From: Bryum argenteum
Taxonomy: Eukaryota > Streptophyta > Bryopsida > Bryales > Bryaceae
NCBI GenBank assembly: GCA_037043015.1
Contig: CM073321.1
Location: forward strand, 21,511,001 to 21,575,000
Reading direction: 5' to 3'
DNA length: 64,000 nt
Numbering within the stretch: position 1 is the stretch's first letter; each line of letters begins with the position of its first letter. Positions 33,070 through 45,416 of the stretch are shown here, one piece after another. Below the pieces are notes generated by a model, which was not told the origin of the DNA, searched no databases, and saw only the letters and a program-made list of their open reading frames with translations. A program made the translations under genes and the position numbers.

Positions 33070-33410
33070 TTTTGCCGCTGCCGGGGGGGGGGGGGGAAAC
33101 GTTTTCAACACCTCAACTTTGGAAGCTCATATCGCCCTCTCTACCTATTGGAATTGAGCATGCCTCATACCATTGGAAAGCTCTACTAGAGGTTCATCTA
33201 CATTAGACATCTTAAGACCGAACAACTAGTACTGTGTGTGTGATTGCCGATCAAAGGCAGCTGATTTGTTCGTCGCTGGGGTGGGAACTCTTCCAACACC
33301 CCAACTTTGGGAGCCGATTTCTCCCTTTCTAAAGATCGGATTGGGGCCTACCATATACCCCTAGAAAGCTCTCTTAAAGTTCTATATACCCTAGAAATCT
33401 TAAACAATTC
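33070..33410. repeat. Degenerate tandem duplication of about 190 bp
   Basis: AACTTTGGAAGCTCATATCG at about 33,115 and AACTTTGGGAGCCGATTTCT at about 33,303 begin two related blocks that both end with CATCTTAAG- or AATCTTAAAC-type text. A poly-G run of 12 lies at 33,085-33,098. Confidence 0.5.
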
Positions 33411-34019
33411 GACTCACAATTGGCGGAATTTTAGGTAAGTACAAACTGACTAACTTTCATGGAGTAAAAACAATGTAATATCTAGCATTGAAATTCGATG
33501 AGAAGGTTCAAGAGGAACAAGGAAGGGGAAGCAATTTGAAAAGGAGGCCTACGGCCTTCCTTCTCCTAATCTAACAATGGAGTCTTCATAAGAAGATCAA
33601 GGTGAACAAGAAGATCAAGGAGAACAAGGAGATCAAGGAGAACAAGGAGAACAAAGAAGATGCACAAGATGGAGGAGATGGAGGCCCAAGGCCTTCCCTC
33701 TCCTCATCTAACTAGATTGATTGATAAAGGAAGAGATTGATTCATACTAACTTACAAACAAGCTCTTTTAAACAACACAAGGAGCCCTTAAACCCAAGGC
33801 AAGAGCCCTTCAACCCAAAGATACAATCAAATCCTTGCTCGTTGCTCTAAATCCAGCGTGCAAGGAGTCTTTGGAGAGAAGTCAACTTGATTTACCTTGT
33901 TCCAAAATCTTAGCTTCTGAATTGTTTTTGGCCGACCGCTATCGTCCTCCAAAGCTCTGCTCCTCCATTTGGCGACTGAAAAAACGTCACACAACACCAC
34001 CACAAAACACACAAGCTCC
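33411..34019. other. Purine-rich spacer
   Basis: Contains AAGGAGAACAAGGAGATC-type repeats (33,600-33,660) and two copies of AGGCCTACGGCCTTCC-like text (33,547 and 33,685). No gene seen. Confidence 0.35.
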
Positions 34020-34332
34020 AAAAACACCCACAAGGCTTTAAGACACATACAAGGCTCCAAAACACATACAAGGCTTTAAAGCACATACAAGGCTCCAAAA
34101 CACCTACAAGGCTTCAAAACACACGCCACAAAAAATCTAGATCTAGATCTCAAATTCAATACACTTCTCTCACTCACCACAAATACTAGATCTAGATCTC
34201 AAATTCAATACACTTCTCTCACTCACCACAAATACTAGATCTAGATCTCAAATTCAATACACTTCTCTCACACACCACAAATACTACATCTAGATCTTAA
34301 ATTCAGTACACTTCTTTTACACACCACAAAAC
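34020..34332. repeat. Two adjacent minisatellites
   Basis: At 34,030-34,125 short units ACATACAAGGCTCCAAAAC repeat about five times. At 34,137-34,332 a 49-bp unit starting CTAGATCTAGATCTCAAATT occurs four times, the first three nearly identical. Cys/Trp-rich ORFs across the first array are an artefact of the repeat. Confidence 0.8.
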
Positions 34333-34980
34333 TTCTCACCACACACACCACACAACCTTACGACTTTTCCCAGGGATGGTGAATTAGCAAAAGCTTCATT
34401 CATCCCTTCTTGAATGGATTTTCATCCGTCCAAGAAATCATCCCTAGAATTAACCCTTCTCCCTAGGGTTTTCAGACACCACTAGGGAGTCCTTTAAAGA
34501 AGGAAGCCAGTTGGGCATTTAAGCCTTACAATTAGAGTAAACACCACAATCATAAGCAATAGAAAATAAAGTGCAATTCTTAGAAATCACCTAAAAAACC
34601 GCCACACATAAGTTGGCTCTATGCACTACTTGAATTTTTTTCTTTTGAAGAAGTGAGGATGCCCCAAAGCATCTTCGTTTTTTATTTTGCATTTTAATCA
34701 ATGTCAGAAAAATATTCAAAAGATTCCCAAAGATTCCAAAGATCTTGGAAGATTCCCAAAATATTCCAAAAATAAGATTCCAAAAAGATTCCAAAAAGAT
34801 TCTATATTTGATGAAATTTTGTTGATTCGGTCATTACACTACCCAAATCAACAAAATATATTTAGCAAACTGTTGATTTTTACAAAAGCTCAAAAATCGG
34901 TGAATAGGGTTAATATAGTGCCCCAAACAACAAAAATCAGTTGATTTTTTGTTGATTCGGTCACAGTTTTCTAGTAGTGA
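34333..34980. other. AT-rich stretch ending in a CACTA-like terminus
   Basis: Contains a GATTCCAAA simple repeat (34,720-34,805) and repeated TTGTTGATTCGGTCA (34,830 and 34,945). It ends TTTTCTAGTAGTG at 34,967-34,979, whose reverse complement CACTACTAGAAAA is a typical CACTA-element end. I could not find a matching left end. Confidence 0.4.
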
Positions 34981-37675
34981 TGTATAATTAATCTATTAGC
35001 CTAAACTAGAGAAAGGGTGGGAAAATTATGTCAGGCCCCTTCAAAACCACCAAATCAAGGCAATTGGAGAAAATGCCCAAATTATGGCGTTATAGCGAGA
35101 ACAAAAATGGCTAAACCTTGCGGGAATGCGTTCCCGCTAAAGTCAACCGTTTCAGAAGTTCACACTGAGTGACGTTGCTTTTGCTGTAAGTGTTTCTTCT
35201 CTATCATGGTCAATGAGTTTAGAAAGTCGTCCTTTTCGAAACATTATATGCATTCAGGAAAGTGCCTCACTCTTCCTGTCAATACGGTAGATTAAGTTGC
35301 TCTGTCTTTTAATGATTCCTCTCTGAAGAATCGAGGCTTACTATTAGAGCTGAAGTGTGTTTTGGACACGTTGATTCTATCCCAGAGGTGTTTGCGGTGT
35401 CGCGAGATCCCTTGATCGGATTTTCACCGAACATGTTTGCCATTCTAGGTTTGTTGCCTTCTACTTCTCAGCAGTCTTCTAGTATCCCTGTATCTACTTT
35501 GCCTGGTTTTTGTAAGAAATGATTTGGTGCAAACAGAAAAGCTGGTATCATAATCCCACGATACTCTTGGAAGTCACTTATGCCATTTATATGATAATTT
35601 TGAACAATTTTCTTGCGTAAGTTACAGGACTGAGGTCATTACACATTAATATTAGGGAGTATGGCAGAATTGAAGTATCTGATAGTAAAGTTTTATAGGA
35701 TTGTGGAAGATGAGATTCTGGTCGAGCCAATAGATGGGCTTGAGATTTTGGATGATTTTGAGCTTGGTCTATATACCGTTGATATTATAGATCGGGATGT
35801 TAATAAGCAAAAACTGTAGCGTCTAATTGAGCAATTCAAGGTAATTTTCCTTTTGACGTATTAAATGATGAATAGTGTGTTAAATTTCTTTGGCACGGCT
35901 TGGCTGTAGTAGACTGGAGAGACTGTTTATTATAGTGTTGTATCTCTTTGGCAAGGCTTGACTTTAGTTGACAATGAGGGACTCTTTTTATTTAGTCATG
36001 ATGGTCTCGGTCAAAGAAATTGGAAGTACCTGAGTCTTACGTATGGCGCAGCTAACATTGATGAATCTTCCTCGACTGGGCAAGAAGTGTTTGGTGCTGA
36101 ACAAGACTCTGGAGCAGCGCCTACGGGGGCCGGTGAAAAAAGTCTGCGCATAATTCAGCATGGTCTTTGACGAGTAGATCACGGGCAGCAGTAAAAAATA
36201 CGAACCATTTGAAGGCGTTGGTGCAAGCTGTTGCTTTTCTCTACCCTCGTGATGATCCATCCATTGTGTATACAAGACAAAGATGGCGGTTTGGAGAAGT
36301 TGACATCTTCTAAGACGACAAGGCCAATTAAGAGGGTCAAAAAGGTATGTTTAATCTACAACCTCTTTAGCAGTGTGTCATTTGATGGTGTGTTCAAATT
36401 AGCATACCACCGCGACCAAGGTGGAAGCAATAAAGATAACGGACCAACCACGACACACTTGGCGCAGGCCATAGCCACCAAACAGGGCACCATGGCAACC
36501 AAGGCACAGGCGATAGCTGCTAACCGAGGACACCACGACACTTCGGATAAGGGCAACGCCCAATTTCCCAAGACCTCTACGGTGCAGCATAGGATATAAG
36601 CAGTAGAAAACAGGAGAAGAGGTACTCGTAGTAGTCACCATAGAAGTACACTTTCAGGCTAGTTCAGCGGTCCTCCTATGTACTCAAATTCCGTGGCATG
36701 AATATAAAGGCCAATAGCCAATCTACTTCTCTCTTCCACACTTGATCTCTTTCTCTCCCTCTTTGCCTGATGACTATGTTTGCTCAGTTGCCATGGCCCG
36801 AAACCTAACCCCTCGATCTCTAATCCGTGTCATTGTTTCCTCAATGTTCTCTGCGGTATCATAGTAACCGCAACTTAGATTCTAGGCGTCTCCACCTTAC
36901 CTCGACAACCTCATTCGCCCCGACTCACAGAACCCCAACCGACTTCTTCTCTATCCTCCTTTGCCTCTTTAGCACATCGTAGCCTCCCTTACAATCATCC
37001 TTGATATCTATATCTCTGCAAAGATTTGAAAGATAGAAAGCAAAGACTTCTCCTTCCAGACTCTAACGATACCGTGGTTTAAGCCAAAGCCCTCTTTGCA
37101 AGGCCCGAGTTGCGCCCAATCTCGTTCCTTTCCTGTTGCCCTAGGAAACTATTCTGCTGCTCTGAATGAACTTGTAAAGCATTCCATCCGCCCTAACCTA
37201 GGCTAACAATCAGGATCGGCAATCAAAGACTCCTCAAATTTCTAGTTAACAGCTTTCAAGTGGGGATTTTTAGGAAATCGTCATTAGGGGACACTTTGCA
37301 CACTGTATCCTTTGTAGAGTAAAAGAAAACATACAACACTTGATCTACCTCGGGATATCCCATGGTAAACTCGTTCATGAGTTTCTGGACATTGTGCTCT
37401 ATTACAGGGTTGTCTTCTTCAACACATTTTTGGCAATGTCTATTGAGTTGTCGTATTCGTCGTGTTCTCTGAATTTGTCGTGTCCGTCGTGTTTGTCATG
37501 TGCCTCGTATGTTAGACAATTTGGATGAAATATGTTCGAATATCCAAGAAGCATGTGGACTTATTCTAGAGTATTCTAAGTATATTCTAGGAATATGGTA
37601 TATTCACAAAGGGTCTGTTGTTTGTCTGACATGTCGTGTTTGACATCATGTCAAGTTTGTCGCAGAAGACAACCC
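34981..37675. other. Unassigned sequence with coding-like fragments
   Basis: Two plus-strand pieces look exonic. The first is about 35,345-35,520 (GHVDSIPEVFAVSRDPLIG). The second starts at ATG 35,661 (MAELKYLIVKFYRIVEDEIL), has a TAG at 35,817 and continues to a donor-like AAG|GTAATT near 35,841. An ORF at 35,958-36,170 follows. None is recognised. At 36,410-36,560 a CACCATGGCAACCAAGGCAC-type repeat makes ORFs on both strands. Near the right edge GTCGTGT units repeat (37,440-37,500). Likely retroelement or captured-gene remnants. Confidence 0.3.
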
Positions 37676-38139
37676 TACTCTATGATAGGTCGCACCTTGG
37701 CGTAGGGTTTTAATCGATACAGTGGAATAGAGAGGCGGGATTTTTTTACCGGTTTGTTGCATAGCCAGTTCATGATAGAGAAGTGTTTGCCCTTGAGCAT
37801 TTGGCGCATTTTGTATACGCTCCAGTCCGCATCTTTGTCTTTAAGATGATTAGGCATGTTGAAGACTTCTACATGGTCCGCTCCAAAAGGTGGTTCCGCA
37901 TCGCCTTTGACACCATCATTGTTGATACTCTCATTGTTTTGCGTCGACGGAGGTGGCTGTGTGAGCATTGGCTCAATCTCTCTGCGATCATCTTCATCGT
38001 CAGGTGCTCCATAAGAATCGGGATGAGTCGAGATGTTGTCATTTGGAGATGAGAATTATATTGATCGAACGGGCTCAGGTTGAGAAGCTTGCACAGGGGA
38101 GGCAACAACTACATCTTGGACAAAAGAGTCTTCAGACAT
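37676..38139 (-). pseudogene. ParB-methyltransferase-like gene of element C, 5' part
   Basis: Begins at MSEDSFVQD (38,139), acidic, with a TAA at 38,056-38,058. It continues as MPNHLKDKDADWSVYKMRQ and IPLYRLKPYAKVRPIIE, where the ParB-like segment of copy A begins, then meets TAG and loses homology. This copy keeps GACAAAGAT at the site where copy A has lost two bases, so it shows the undamaged frame there. The rest of exon 1 and exons 2-3 are absent. Confidence 0.7.
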
Positions 38140-38283
38140 TCTTATCAGATTAGTACAGATAACGAATTGAAACAATGCAGTATATTAAAACATAAACATG
38201 AGATTTAACATATAAGAGCACATCACCATATAAATAATAATATTGTGATACAGTAATAGGATTGCTAAGAACTTAAAAATCAA

Positions 38284-38563
38284 CTAAAAGATCTTAGACG
38301 CGAGCCTAGGGGATCGCCTCGTAGCAAATCTGGCAATTGCTTTAGCCTTGATACGGCAAGCCCTTACTCGTGCATAATACGCTTTGGAGTAAGCCCATTT
38401 TGGATGTTGGTCAACATCAACCATCTTTGTGGGACAAACTGGAGATGTATAAGGTGGTAACAATGAGGTAGAAGGCAACGCAAGGAGTACACAGCGACTC
38501 TTTATAAGCGCATGCACTCGAACTCGCATAGCGGATAAATTACTGTCAACATCGGACTCTTCG
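38284..38563 (-). CDS. Small basic-tailed companion ORF of element C
   Basis: Counterpart of 5,309-5,683: EESDVDSNLSAMRVRVHALI, then a PVCPTK segment, then KAYYARVRACRIKAKAIARF and RRSPRLASKIF before the stop. The frame stays open into the Pro/Ser-rich text upstream to 38,685, but that part comes from a GGGTGAGGATGAGG repeat and the hAT end, so the native start is lost. It lies about 145 bp upstream of the methyltransferase-like gene, as in element A. Function unknown. Confidence 0.5.
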
Positions 38564-38566
38564 GGG

Positions 38567-38660
38567 GGTGAGGATGAGGGGGGGGGGGGTGAGGATGAGG
38601 GGGAGGGGAGGATGAGAGGGCGGGTGAGGGAGGGGGGCGACTGAGAGGGCGGGTGAGGGG
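38567..38660. repeat. G-rich minisatellite at the hAT junction
   Basis: Repeats of GGGTGAGGATGAGGGG and GAGAGGGCGGGTGAGGG lie directly against the left hAT-like end. They may have erased the target-site duplication. Confidence 0.6.
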
Positions 38661-38735
38661 CAGGGATGTCACAGCGTCCGGACATCCGGATGTCCGTCGG
38701 ACGTCCGGCAGGGGTCCGGGGACCGTCCGTGACTT
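38661..38735 (+). repeat. Left hAT-like terminus with GGACGTCCGG subterminal palindromes
   Basis: CAGGGATGTCA is followed by overlapping GTCCGGACATCCGGATGTCC and GGACGTCCGGCAGGGGTCCG text, mirrored at 57,045-57,154. Confidence 0.65.
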
Positions 38736-38809
38736 AGAAAATCTGGTCGTTTTTCCAAGGGTAAATGACCAACGGGGTGCGTTCATTGGTCGAACCACCC
38801 CGTCGACCG

Positions 38810-39110
38810 GTCCCCGACCTCTCCGTCGGCCCGACCGACCGGTCGGCTGACTAGGGCGACCGGCCGTCGGTTAGGGCGACCGGCCGTCGGCCCGGGCGAC
38901 CGACCGTCGGCCGCGGGTGACCGACCTTAGGTCCGCCGTCGGCCGGCACGAGCGGCCGGTCGGTCGCCCGCCCGTCCGCCCGACGGCCGGCCGTCAGTCC
39001 GCCCGTCCGCCCCGGCGACCGTCGGTCCGGCCGTTCTTGCCCGCGCGACCGGCCGTCGGCCATCTGCGACCGCCCTCGCATCCTGCGACCGCCAACGGCC
39101 GGGATGGCCC
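38810..39110. repeat. GC-rich CGACCG/CGGTCG island 1
   Basis: Dense short repeats GGGCGACCGGCCGTCGG and similar. It lies about 275 bp upstream of the transposase start. ORFs through it are Arg/Gly/Pro-rich artefacts. Confidence 0.75.
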
Positions 39111-39384
39111 TTTGAGCATCCAACGGTTTAGGAGCATTTCAACTTCAAATTGCAACGGTCATATTCGGAGTTGGATGGTATATAAGAGAAGACACATTGA
39201 GTCTCATTTCACTTCCGAATTTTGAACACTTTCCAAGAGCTATGAGCCACATAATTCATTTTATGTGTACATTGCTTGGTAGGTATTGAGTTCGAAGTGA
39301 GGATTTCCGTAAGGAACTCTTGCCATTTTTTTCCCGTCACGGTCCCACCATTGTTTAAGACTTTGAGGCGTCCTATTTATCAAA

Positions 39385-42273
39385 ATGGGCCCTGCTCCAC
39401 ATGAGCCTTGGTTTAGAGACATCGAGAAGGAAGGCAAAGCGTCTGGGTCCTTCCTACAGTGCTCACTATGTCGTGTAATTGTTTCGAAGAAGAAGAGTCG
39501 GAATTTGAGTCATTATGGGTACGAGAAGATTCCTGGACATAGGGATTCGAGTTCTGCCCTTTGCCCAAAGCTGCCTAGGGAAATTAGACAGTTATTTTTA
39601 AGATGTGGTGGGGAGTTCCCTCCATATAACGGAGAATTGGACGGATTTCTCGGTGAATGTTCTCTCACTCCATCCACGGACGTTCCAGGTGCTTCAAAAC
39701 ATGACATTCCTGAAACCCCTAGGAGTGACTCTTGTGTAGGGTCCTCGCTAGGCACCCCCATGAATTCAACAAATCTTTTGGTAGGGTCAACCTCTGCTTC
39801 TTCCATGCTTATGAGGGGAATAAGGGATACTCGCCCGATGTTTGGATCTATGAAGCAAACGAAGCAATCTTCAATTGAAGCTACTTTTGCAGAAGCGGAT
39901 AGGCGGGAGTTGGGCGAAATTTTTTTACGAAGCAAATATACCATTCTCAGTAGCCCGCAATGATGCGTTCAAAGCTGCCGTGATGAAGACTGCGGGATTT
40001 CAAAAATCCTATGCTCCACCATCCTACCATGACATTCGGACAAGGTTGTTAGGAGAAGTAAAGACGGAGTTACAAAAGAAACTAGATAGTAGACTCTCTG
40101 AGAGCCTTCGGAAGTTTGGAGGAACTTTGACTATGGATGGATGGTCATCTCATGACTAGTCGCCCTTTGGTGAATGCGATGCTCGTGACTCAAGCCGGAG
40201 AGCTTTTTCTTGGTCTTTGTCGATACTCTTCGCCAAGAAAAAACAATGGTGTACATGTCAACTCTCATGTTGAAGTACATAGAAGAAGTTGGACCGAGAA
40301 CATTGTTCAAGTATGCACGAACAATGCTTCAGAATGCTCAATGCCTCAAGAATAGTCCTTGAGAAATATCCGCACATTTTCATGCAAGGGTGTGCCACAC
40401 ATGCAATGGACTTGTTGTTGGAGGATTGGGAAAAGGCGGATGGATGGCGAATACTTTGGTCATGGCGAAGAAAATGGTCAAGTTTATCAAGAGGCGACAA
40501 ATGCCCCTAGTCAGTTTTTCGTACGAGGCGAAATTCAGCCTCATGATGCCCGGGAAAACAAGATTTGCTAGTCAATTCATAATGATAGATCGCTTGTTGG
40601 AGGTCAAGGAATCATTGGAGCAAGTTGTTGTCGACCCTATGTTCACAGCCTATGCCTCGAAGAAGACGGTATCTCGCTAGAGATAAGCTTATATTCTCAC
40701 GTAAGGTCAAGAAGGTGGTGTTGAGCGATGAGTTTTGGAAGCAATGCAAAGACTACGGGATATGGTTGCCCCCGTGTGTACGCTCCGAGAGAATTCGACG
40801 GCAAGGCTCCTAGTACGGGCAAGGCATGGCATATTATGCGTGATCTTGAGAGACATGTCCATACTTTGCACGCACCGCCCATCTCATTGGAACCACTTGA
40901 GGTGGCCACCGCAAAAGAGGATTTTTACCATCGGAAACGGCTCATGACAACGGATTTACATGGCGCGGCTGCACTTTTAAATCCTTATTTACTACATGAC
41001 CAGGAGTTAGCTGACGATCCCGATCTTACAATCGCTTGCAAGCGTGTTTTACAAAAATTATGTCCCGCGGAGGATTACGCAGACGTGGTGAGTGAATTTC
41101 TTGCATTTCGAGTAAGGGGTCCACCATTCCATGACATGTTGGAGCCTAATACTCAAAAACTAGCTCCACATGCATGGTGGGAGTTTGAAGGTGCTTGTGC
41201 TAAGCTCCTCTCTCCAATTGCAAAGCGAATACTAGCACAGACCGTGTCCTCGTCAGCTTGCGAATGCAACTGGAGTAGCTACTCTTATGTTCACGACAAG
41301 AAACGGAATCGGTTACTACCGGGCAGAGCTGATGACTTGGTCTACATATATTCCAACTCGAAATTGCTCGCGAATGATAAGTTGAGTGATGATGGGCGGT
41401 GGTATAGAGAGAACTTGGATTTAGAGGAAGACCAAGTACATGAGAATGATGAGGAAGCTGTCGAGGACGAATCAGAGTCCGATGACAATGATGTTTTTGA
41501 ATTTGGCGATGAAGATGATGATATGACTTTCTTCCCGCTTCAAATGATGAAGATGCTCCAAATGTTCATGATGGTAATGGTGATTTTATCGCTCATGGTC
41601 TTTCAGCGGATGATCTAGATGATGAGCAGCCGTTAGCCCGGTTAATGACACAAGGCGGCATGGACAAATCAAATAACGTCCTACCTGTTATCGCTACTGG
41701 TTTACGGTTGGAAAAGGAGGCGATAGATGCGAAGACCACTGCGTGCAACAAATCAATCAAGGGCACTATGAGCTCGATCCGGTCACGGAGAATATTGCAT
41801 CCGGTAGTAAGGATCAGGTATCTGATCAATGTGCTACTCCCCGCGCTTTATTTCAACCCTCTACTACAAGGGTTACGACAACCTTGGAGAAATCGTCTAA
41901 GGGTTTAGTATCCCTTTCAAGAGCCAAATATGGGAGCATCTCTAGTGACTCTGATGTACCGTTGGGCAGGTATTTAAAGAATGCCAATGTTCTTCGTACT
42001 GCCACGGGGTTACAGCACATGCTTGGCACTTCCAAGTCGCATAAACGGAAATCTGCAACAGTTCCAATTGTTCCGCCTAAAAAACCAAAGATCCCTGTTA
42101 ATCTCCCCGAATTTGATACTTGGCATAAGTATGGGAATATACAATGTCCTGAGAATAAACCCAAGATCAAAGAGGAGGTTCCAAGCGATTATGAATATGA
42201 TCCTACGGGATCCAGTGGAGCTGAAGTGAAGGGAGATAGCGATTATGAGCAATCCTCTGGTCCTGATGAGTAG
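39385..42273 (+). pseudogene. hAT-family transposase (broken)
   Basis: The start MGPAPHEPWFRDIEKEG leads into a BED-like finger (CSLCRVIVSKKKSRN..H). After a frameshift near 39,905 comes ANIPFSVARNDAFKAAV and PPSYHDIRTRLL, then the first catalytic region TLTMDGWSSHD, and after further frame changes VQVCTNNASEC (usual TDNAS has become TNNAS) and HIFMQGCATHAMDLLLED. The C-terminal dimerisation region is in the 40,728-41,618 frame: WWEFEGACAKLLSPIAKRIL and SSSACECNWSSYSYVHDKKR. An acidic tail continues through two more frame changes to 42,273 (SDYEQSSGPDE). In-frame continuation fails at least five times, so no active protein is expected. Family: hAT (Ac-like, plant DUF659 type). Confidence 0.85.
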
Positions 42274-42660
42274 TTGAATTTGGCATCTTTATGTAGTATA
42301 GGTTCATAGGACTTATACTTATTATAGAAATTGTAGTTATAGTTTATTGTAGTACTTTATTGTTATACTCCAAATGCATTTGGAGATTCTATTGTCTACA
42401 TGACTACATTTAATGTTTTGAAAACTATTACATATATTTTTACATACTTGTCGTACGATAGTCTTCACTCTCAAGCATACAAAAGAAATGCACATTAAAT
42501 CAAAAAGATTGAAACCCTTTACTTCAAAAATAAGGCCCCATGGATCAATGGTGGCATTTTCATCATTTTTAAAACAACAACCATACAATCTAAAAAAAAC
42601 ATATATATATATATATATAGTTATATATGTGGAACTTAAGGTCCAACATCCGTTCTAACT
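42274..42660. other. Convergent intergenic spacer
   Basis: AT-rich, with an (AT)n run at 42,602-42,620. It separates the tails of the transposase and RING genes and probably holds their polyadenylation signals. Confidence 0.4.
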
Positions 42661-44469
42661 TCAAACTGAAGATCCATCCGATTGGCCAATCTGAGCTACA
42701 CTGCGAGTACGCGGTCTTTGACTTGGACGGGCAATTCGACCGCCCTCTTCATACTCTCGATCCACCGCTGCGATTTTGCCTCTCATACCTGCCTGCCAAC
42801 TATCCTCCCCATCGTCGCCCGATTGCCTCTTCCGCTTTTTGCTCGGATCCACTTGTTTGTTACGTAAGATTTCCATGGTCTTCTCGATCTTTGCAATGAC
42901 ATCCTGTACAACACCTTCAAACTCATCCAATAATACAAGTTGTGTGTCTTTTGGATATAAAAGACATTCTCTCCAAAATGTAATGGCGTCATCGATACGC
43001 GTATCAAACTTCTTCACCGCATCCCAATAAGAAACCTCCACATCTTCAAAAGAATTTTCCGGTATCGAAATCCGGTATATTGCGGCCTCCTCCAACTTCA
43101 CGAGTACCAGAGCTCTTCCAATTGGAGTATGATTGTACTTCTTGTACTCCTCACCAAAGCTGGTTGAATCGGTTATTTCGTGCCACGAACCATCTTCTCC
43201 CTTTTCCACTTTCTTTGGAGGAAATCAAAAGAAACGGTTGTGTTCGACACTCCAATGCCCTCCGAAATTACGACAAAACAACTCTCGTTGCTCATCACCT
43301 TCAATATTCCTCGCCCTGATCTCTATTTCGTAATCTCGTGTCATCCAAAATAACTTATCATGATCCCCACCAAATTGAATGGCTAGTTGGTGTTTTGATT
43401 CGGATGTACTCCAGGTAAGAGCATTTCCCCAATCAGAGTAGTTTAGAAATTTCTTCGGGTATTGATCCAATGGAAGATTCCATCGGTTGAACTCGTGCCT
43501 TGGTGCCATAAGATCTCGAATGCCCATCATCTCGTAGAATCTCGTGCTAAATGGGGAGCGACATACTAGACATACCGATTTTGTCATCGCATATCGGCAT
43601 ATGCAAGTAACATGAAAGTTATGGCCACATTGGCCTAACGTGTATGCGCCCTCCGGACCAAAATTATGTAGGCACACCGCACATTTGTCTTTAAGTATTG
43701 CGAGAGGAGGGTCGCATGTGTTGATTACTATGCGAGGTGACTCTTGGAGGTGCGATGAGAATCTACTATACGGTGCCCATCCTTCCTCTATCTCCATAGT
43801 CCAATCAACATCATTGTTTCGTCCCATCTTAGAGTAGTTTGTACGCTCCATCATCTCTTCAATATCCCCCCAAAAAGTGACCTCTATGGGGTCATATCAT
43901 TTTTTCGATCCGTTCTTAACGAACTTCTCCAATGAAGCATCTACAACTTCACGTGATTCCTTTGATGTAGATGCAATCGATTTCAGATCTTCTTTTGCTC
44001 TCGAAACCAAGCTCCTCTTATCTTGAAGTCGATGAACCCATTCCAACCATGGTAGTATGCGTAGGTGAAGGTGGATTGCTGCCTCTGTAGAATCTACCGT
44101 TTTGAAGGTTTTCCGTAATGCCTCTAATTCAGCGACTGCCTCATCTCTCTCTTTACTTGTAGCCTCCAACTTCATTGAGCATGCTTTTGCTTCCTTCTCC
44201 AATTTTGCAACTGTAACATCTCTCTCCTTCTTCATCACATGAACTTCATCGCCCATGCTCGTTGTCGCTCAATCTGTCCATCATCTACCTCCTTTTGTGA
44301 TCTTAACTTCAATTCCTCCGGAAGTTCATCATCGTCATCATCGTCTAGTTCGATAATGGTTTTTTCCTTATCTTCTTTACCATCCTCTTCACCAACCTCT
44401 TTGACAGGAGATAAATCCCTGGTATACGTCTTTCTCTTCTCTTCTTCACCATCCTCTTTACCACCTCCA

Positions 44470-44824
44470 CACTATAAGAAAACCCTGTTTTTTGTGATGT
44501 CTTGTGTAATGTCTAATGTATTTTGTGATGTCTTACTATCTTAAAAGATGTCTTCGAAGACGGGAGGATGTCTGTACGTCTAACGGGCACATTTTGGATT
44601 GGGGGGGGCATGAAGACATCACCAAACAAAAAGATGTTGGTGAAGACATGGATGTCTTTGAAGACATCTTGATAGACATCAAACTGCCACGTTGGCAAGG
44701 GATTTTAGACCAGCAAGGTAAAAACGACCAAAATAGACAGGGTAAAAAGCATTTCTAATGTTAAAAGAGTAGGTGAATGGGCAGCGGTTTTCAAAAGTAG
44801 AAAAAAAAACATCACACTTTAGTT

Positions 44825-44869
<45 letters not shown>

Positions 44870-45416
44870 CTTGCTAAAACATTATGTGACGTGGCAATAC
44901 TGAAAATACTAATTTCAGGCTATTCTCACTATTTTTTTATTGGTCTATTTTTTTTTAAATATTAAAATATATAATTATATTTCAATAAAAAAATATTTTG
45001 TAAATTTTTATTATATTCAAATAAATTAGAATATTATAATTATGTAATTTCTTATGATTAAAAAATATTTAAATATTAAAAAATATTATATATAAAATAT
45101 AATATATATATATAATATCTACAAGATAACAATGGTGCCAAAAAAAAAAGTAAAAGTAATTTCGTGGATATTTAATCCTCAAAAAACACGTGGACATAGA
45201 TTAATAAAGTTATTTACGCTTTTATCTACATGGCAACAAAAACTCCACGCGGCACCAGTTGACAAGTCATTCAACATTTAGTCGGATGTCTAACACGATG
45301 TCCAACTTACCATAACTACAGTCAGGCATGAATGTCCGCATAGACATCTACTTGGATGTCTATGAAGATGTTTTGCACGACATCCTCCTAGAGGTCATTT
45401 ACTAAAAAGCGGTAGT
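44470..45416. mobile_element. Non-autonomous CACTA-like element
   Basis: Starts CACTATAAGAAAACCCTG, the CACTA signature, inside the passenger gene. Subterminal repeats of GATGTCT and its complement AGACATC are dense in both flanks (44,495-44,670 and 45,285-45,390). The right edge near AAAAAGCGGTAGT at about 45,416 is degenerate. It has no ORF and contains a 37-base poly-T (about 44,827-44,863). Left 3 bases CCA could be the TSD but the right copy is unclear. Confidence 0.6.

Larger units (their letters stand above)
30773..37675. mobile_element. Composite retroelement-rich insertion in the methyltransferase-like gene
   Basis: In element A the coding text from RPISE (about 4,735) to TNVHFDF (about 3,640) is continuous through exons 1-4. 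In element C these points lie at 37,676 and 30,760 with about 6.9 kb between them, and the intervening exons are gone. The segment holds gypsy pol remnants, minisatellites, a CACTA-like end and unassigned sequence, so it is not a single clean insertion. Confidence 0.65.

Noticed and set aside
33827-34098. Cys/Trp/Phe-rich minus-strand ORFs
   Set aside because: Product of the ACATACAAGGCTCC minisatellite; the same words recur with the repeat unit.
36356-36641. ORFs on both strands with Ala/Cys/Val-rich text
   Set aside because: They follow a short GGCACCATGGCAACCAAGGC-type repeat and show no domain.
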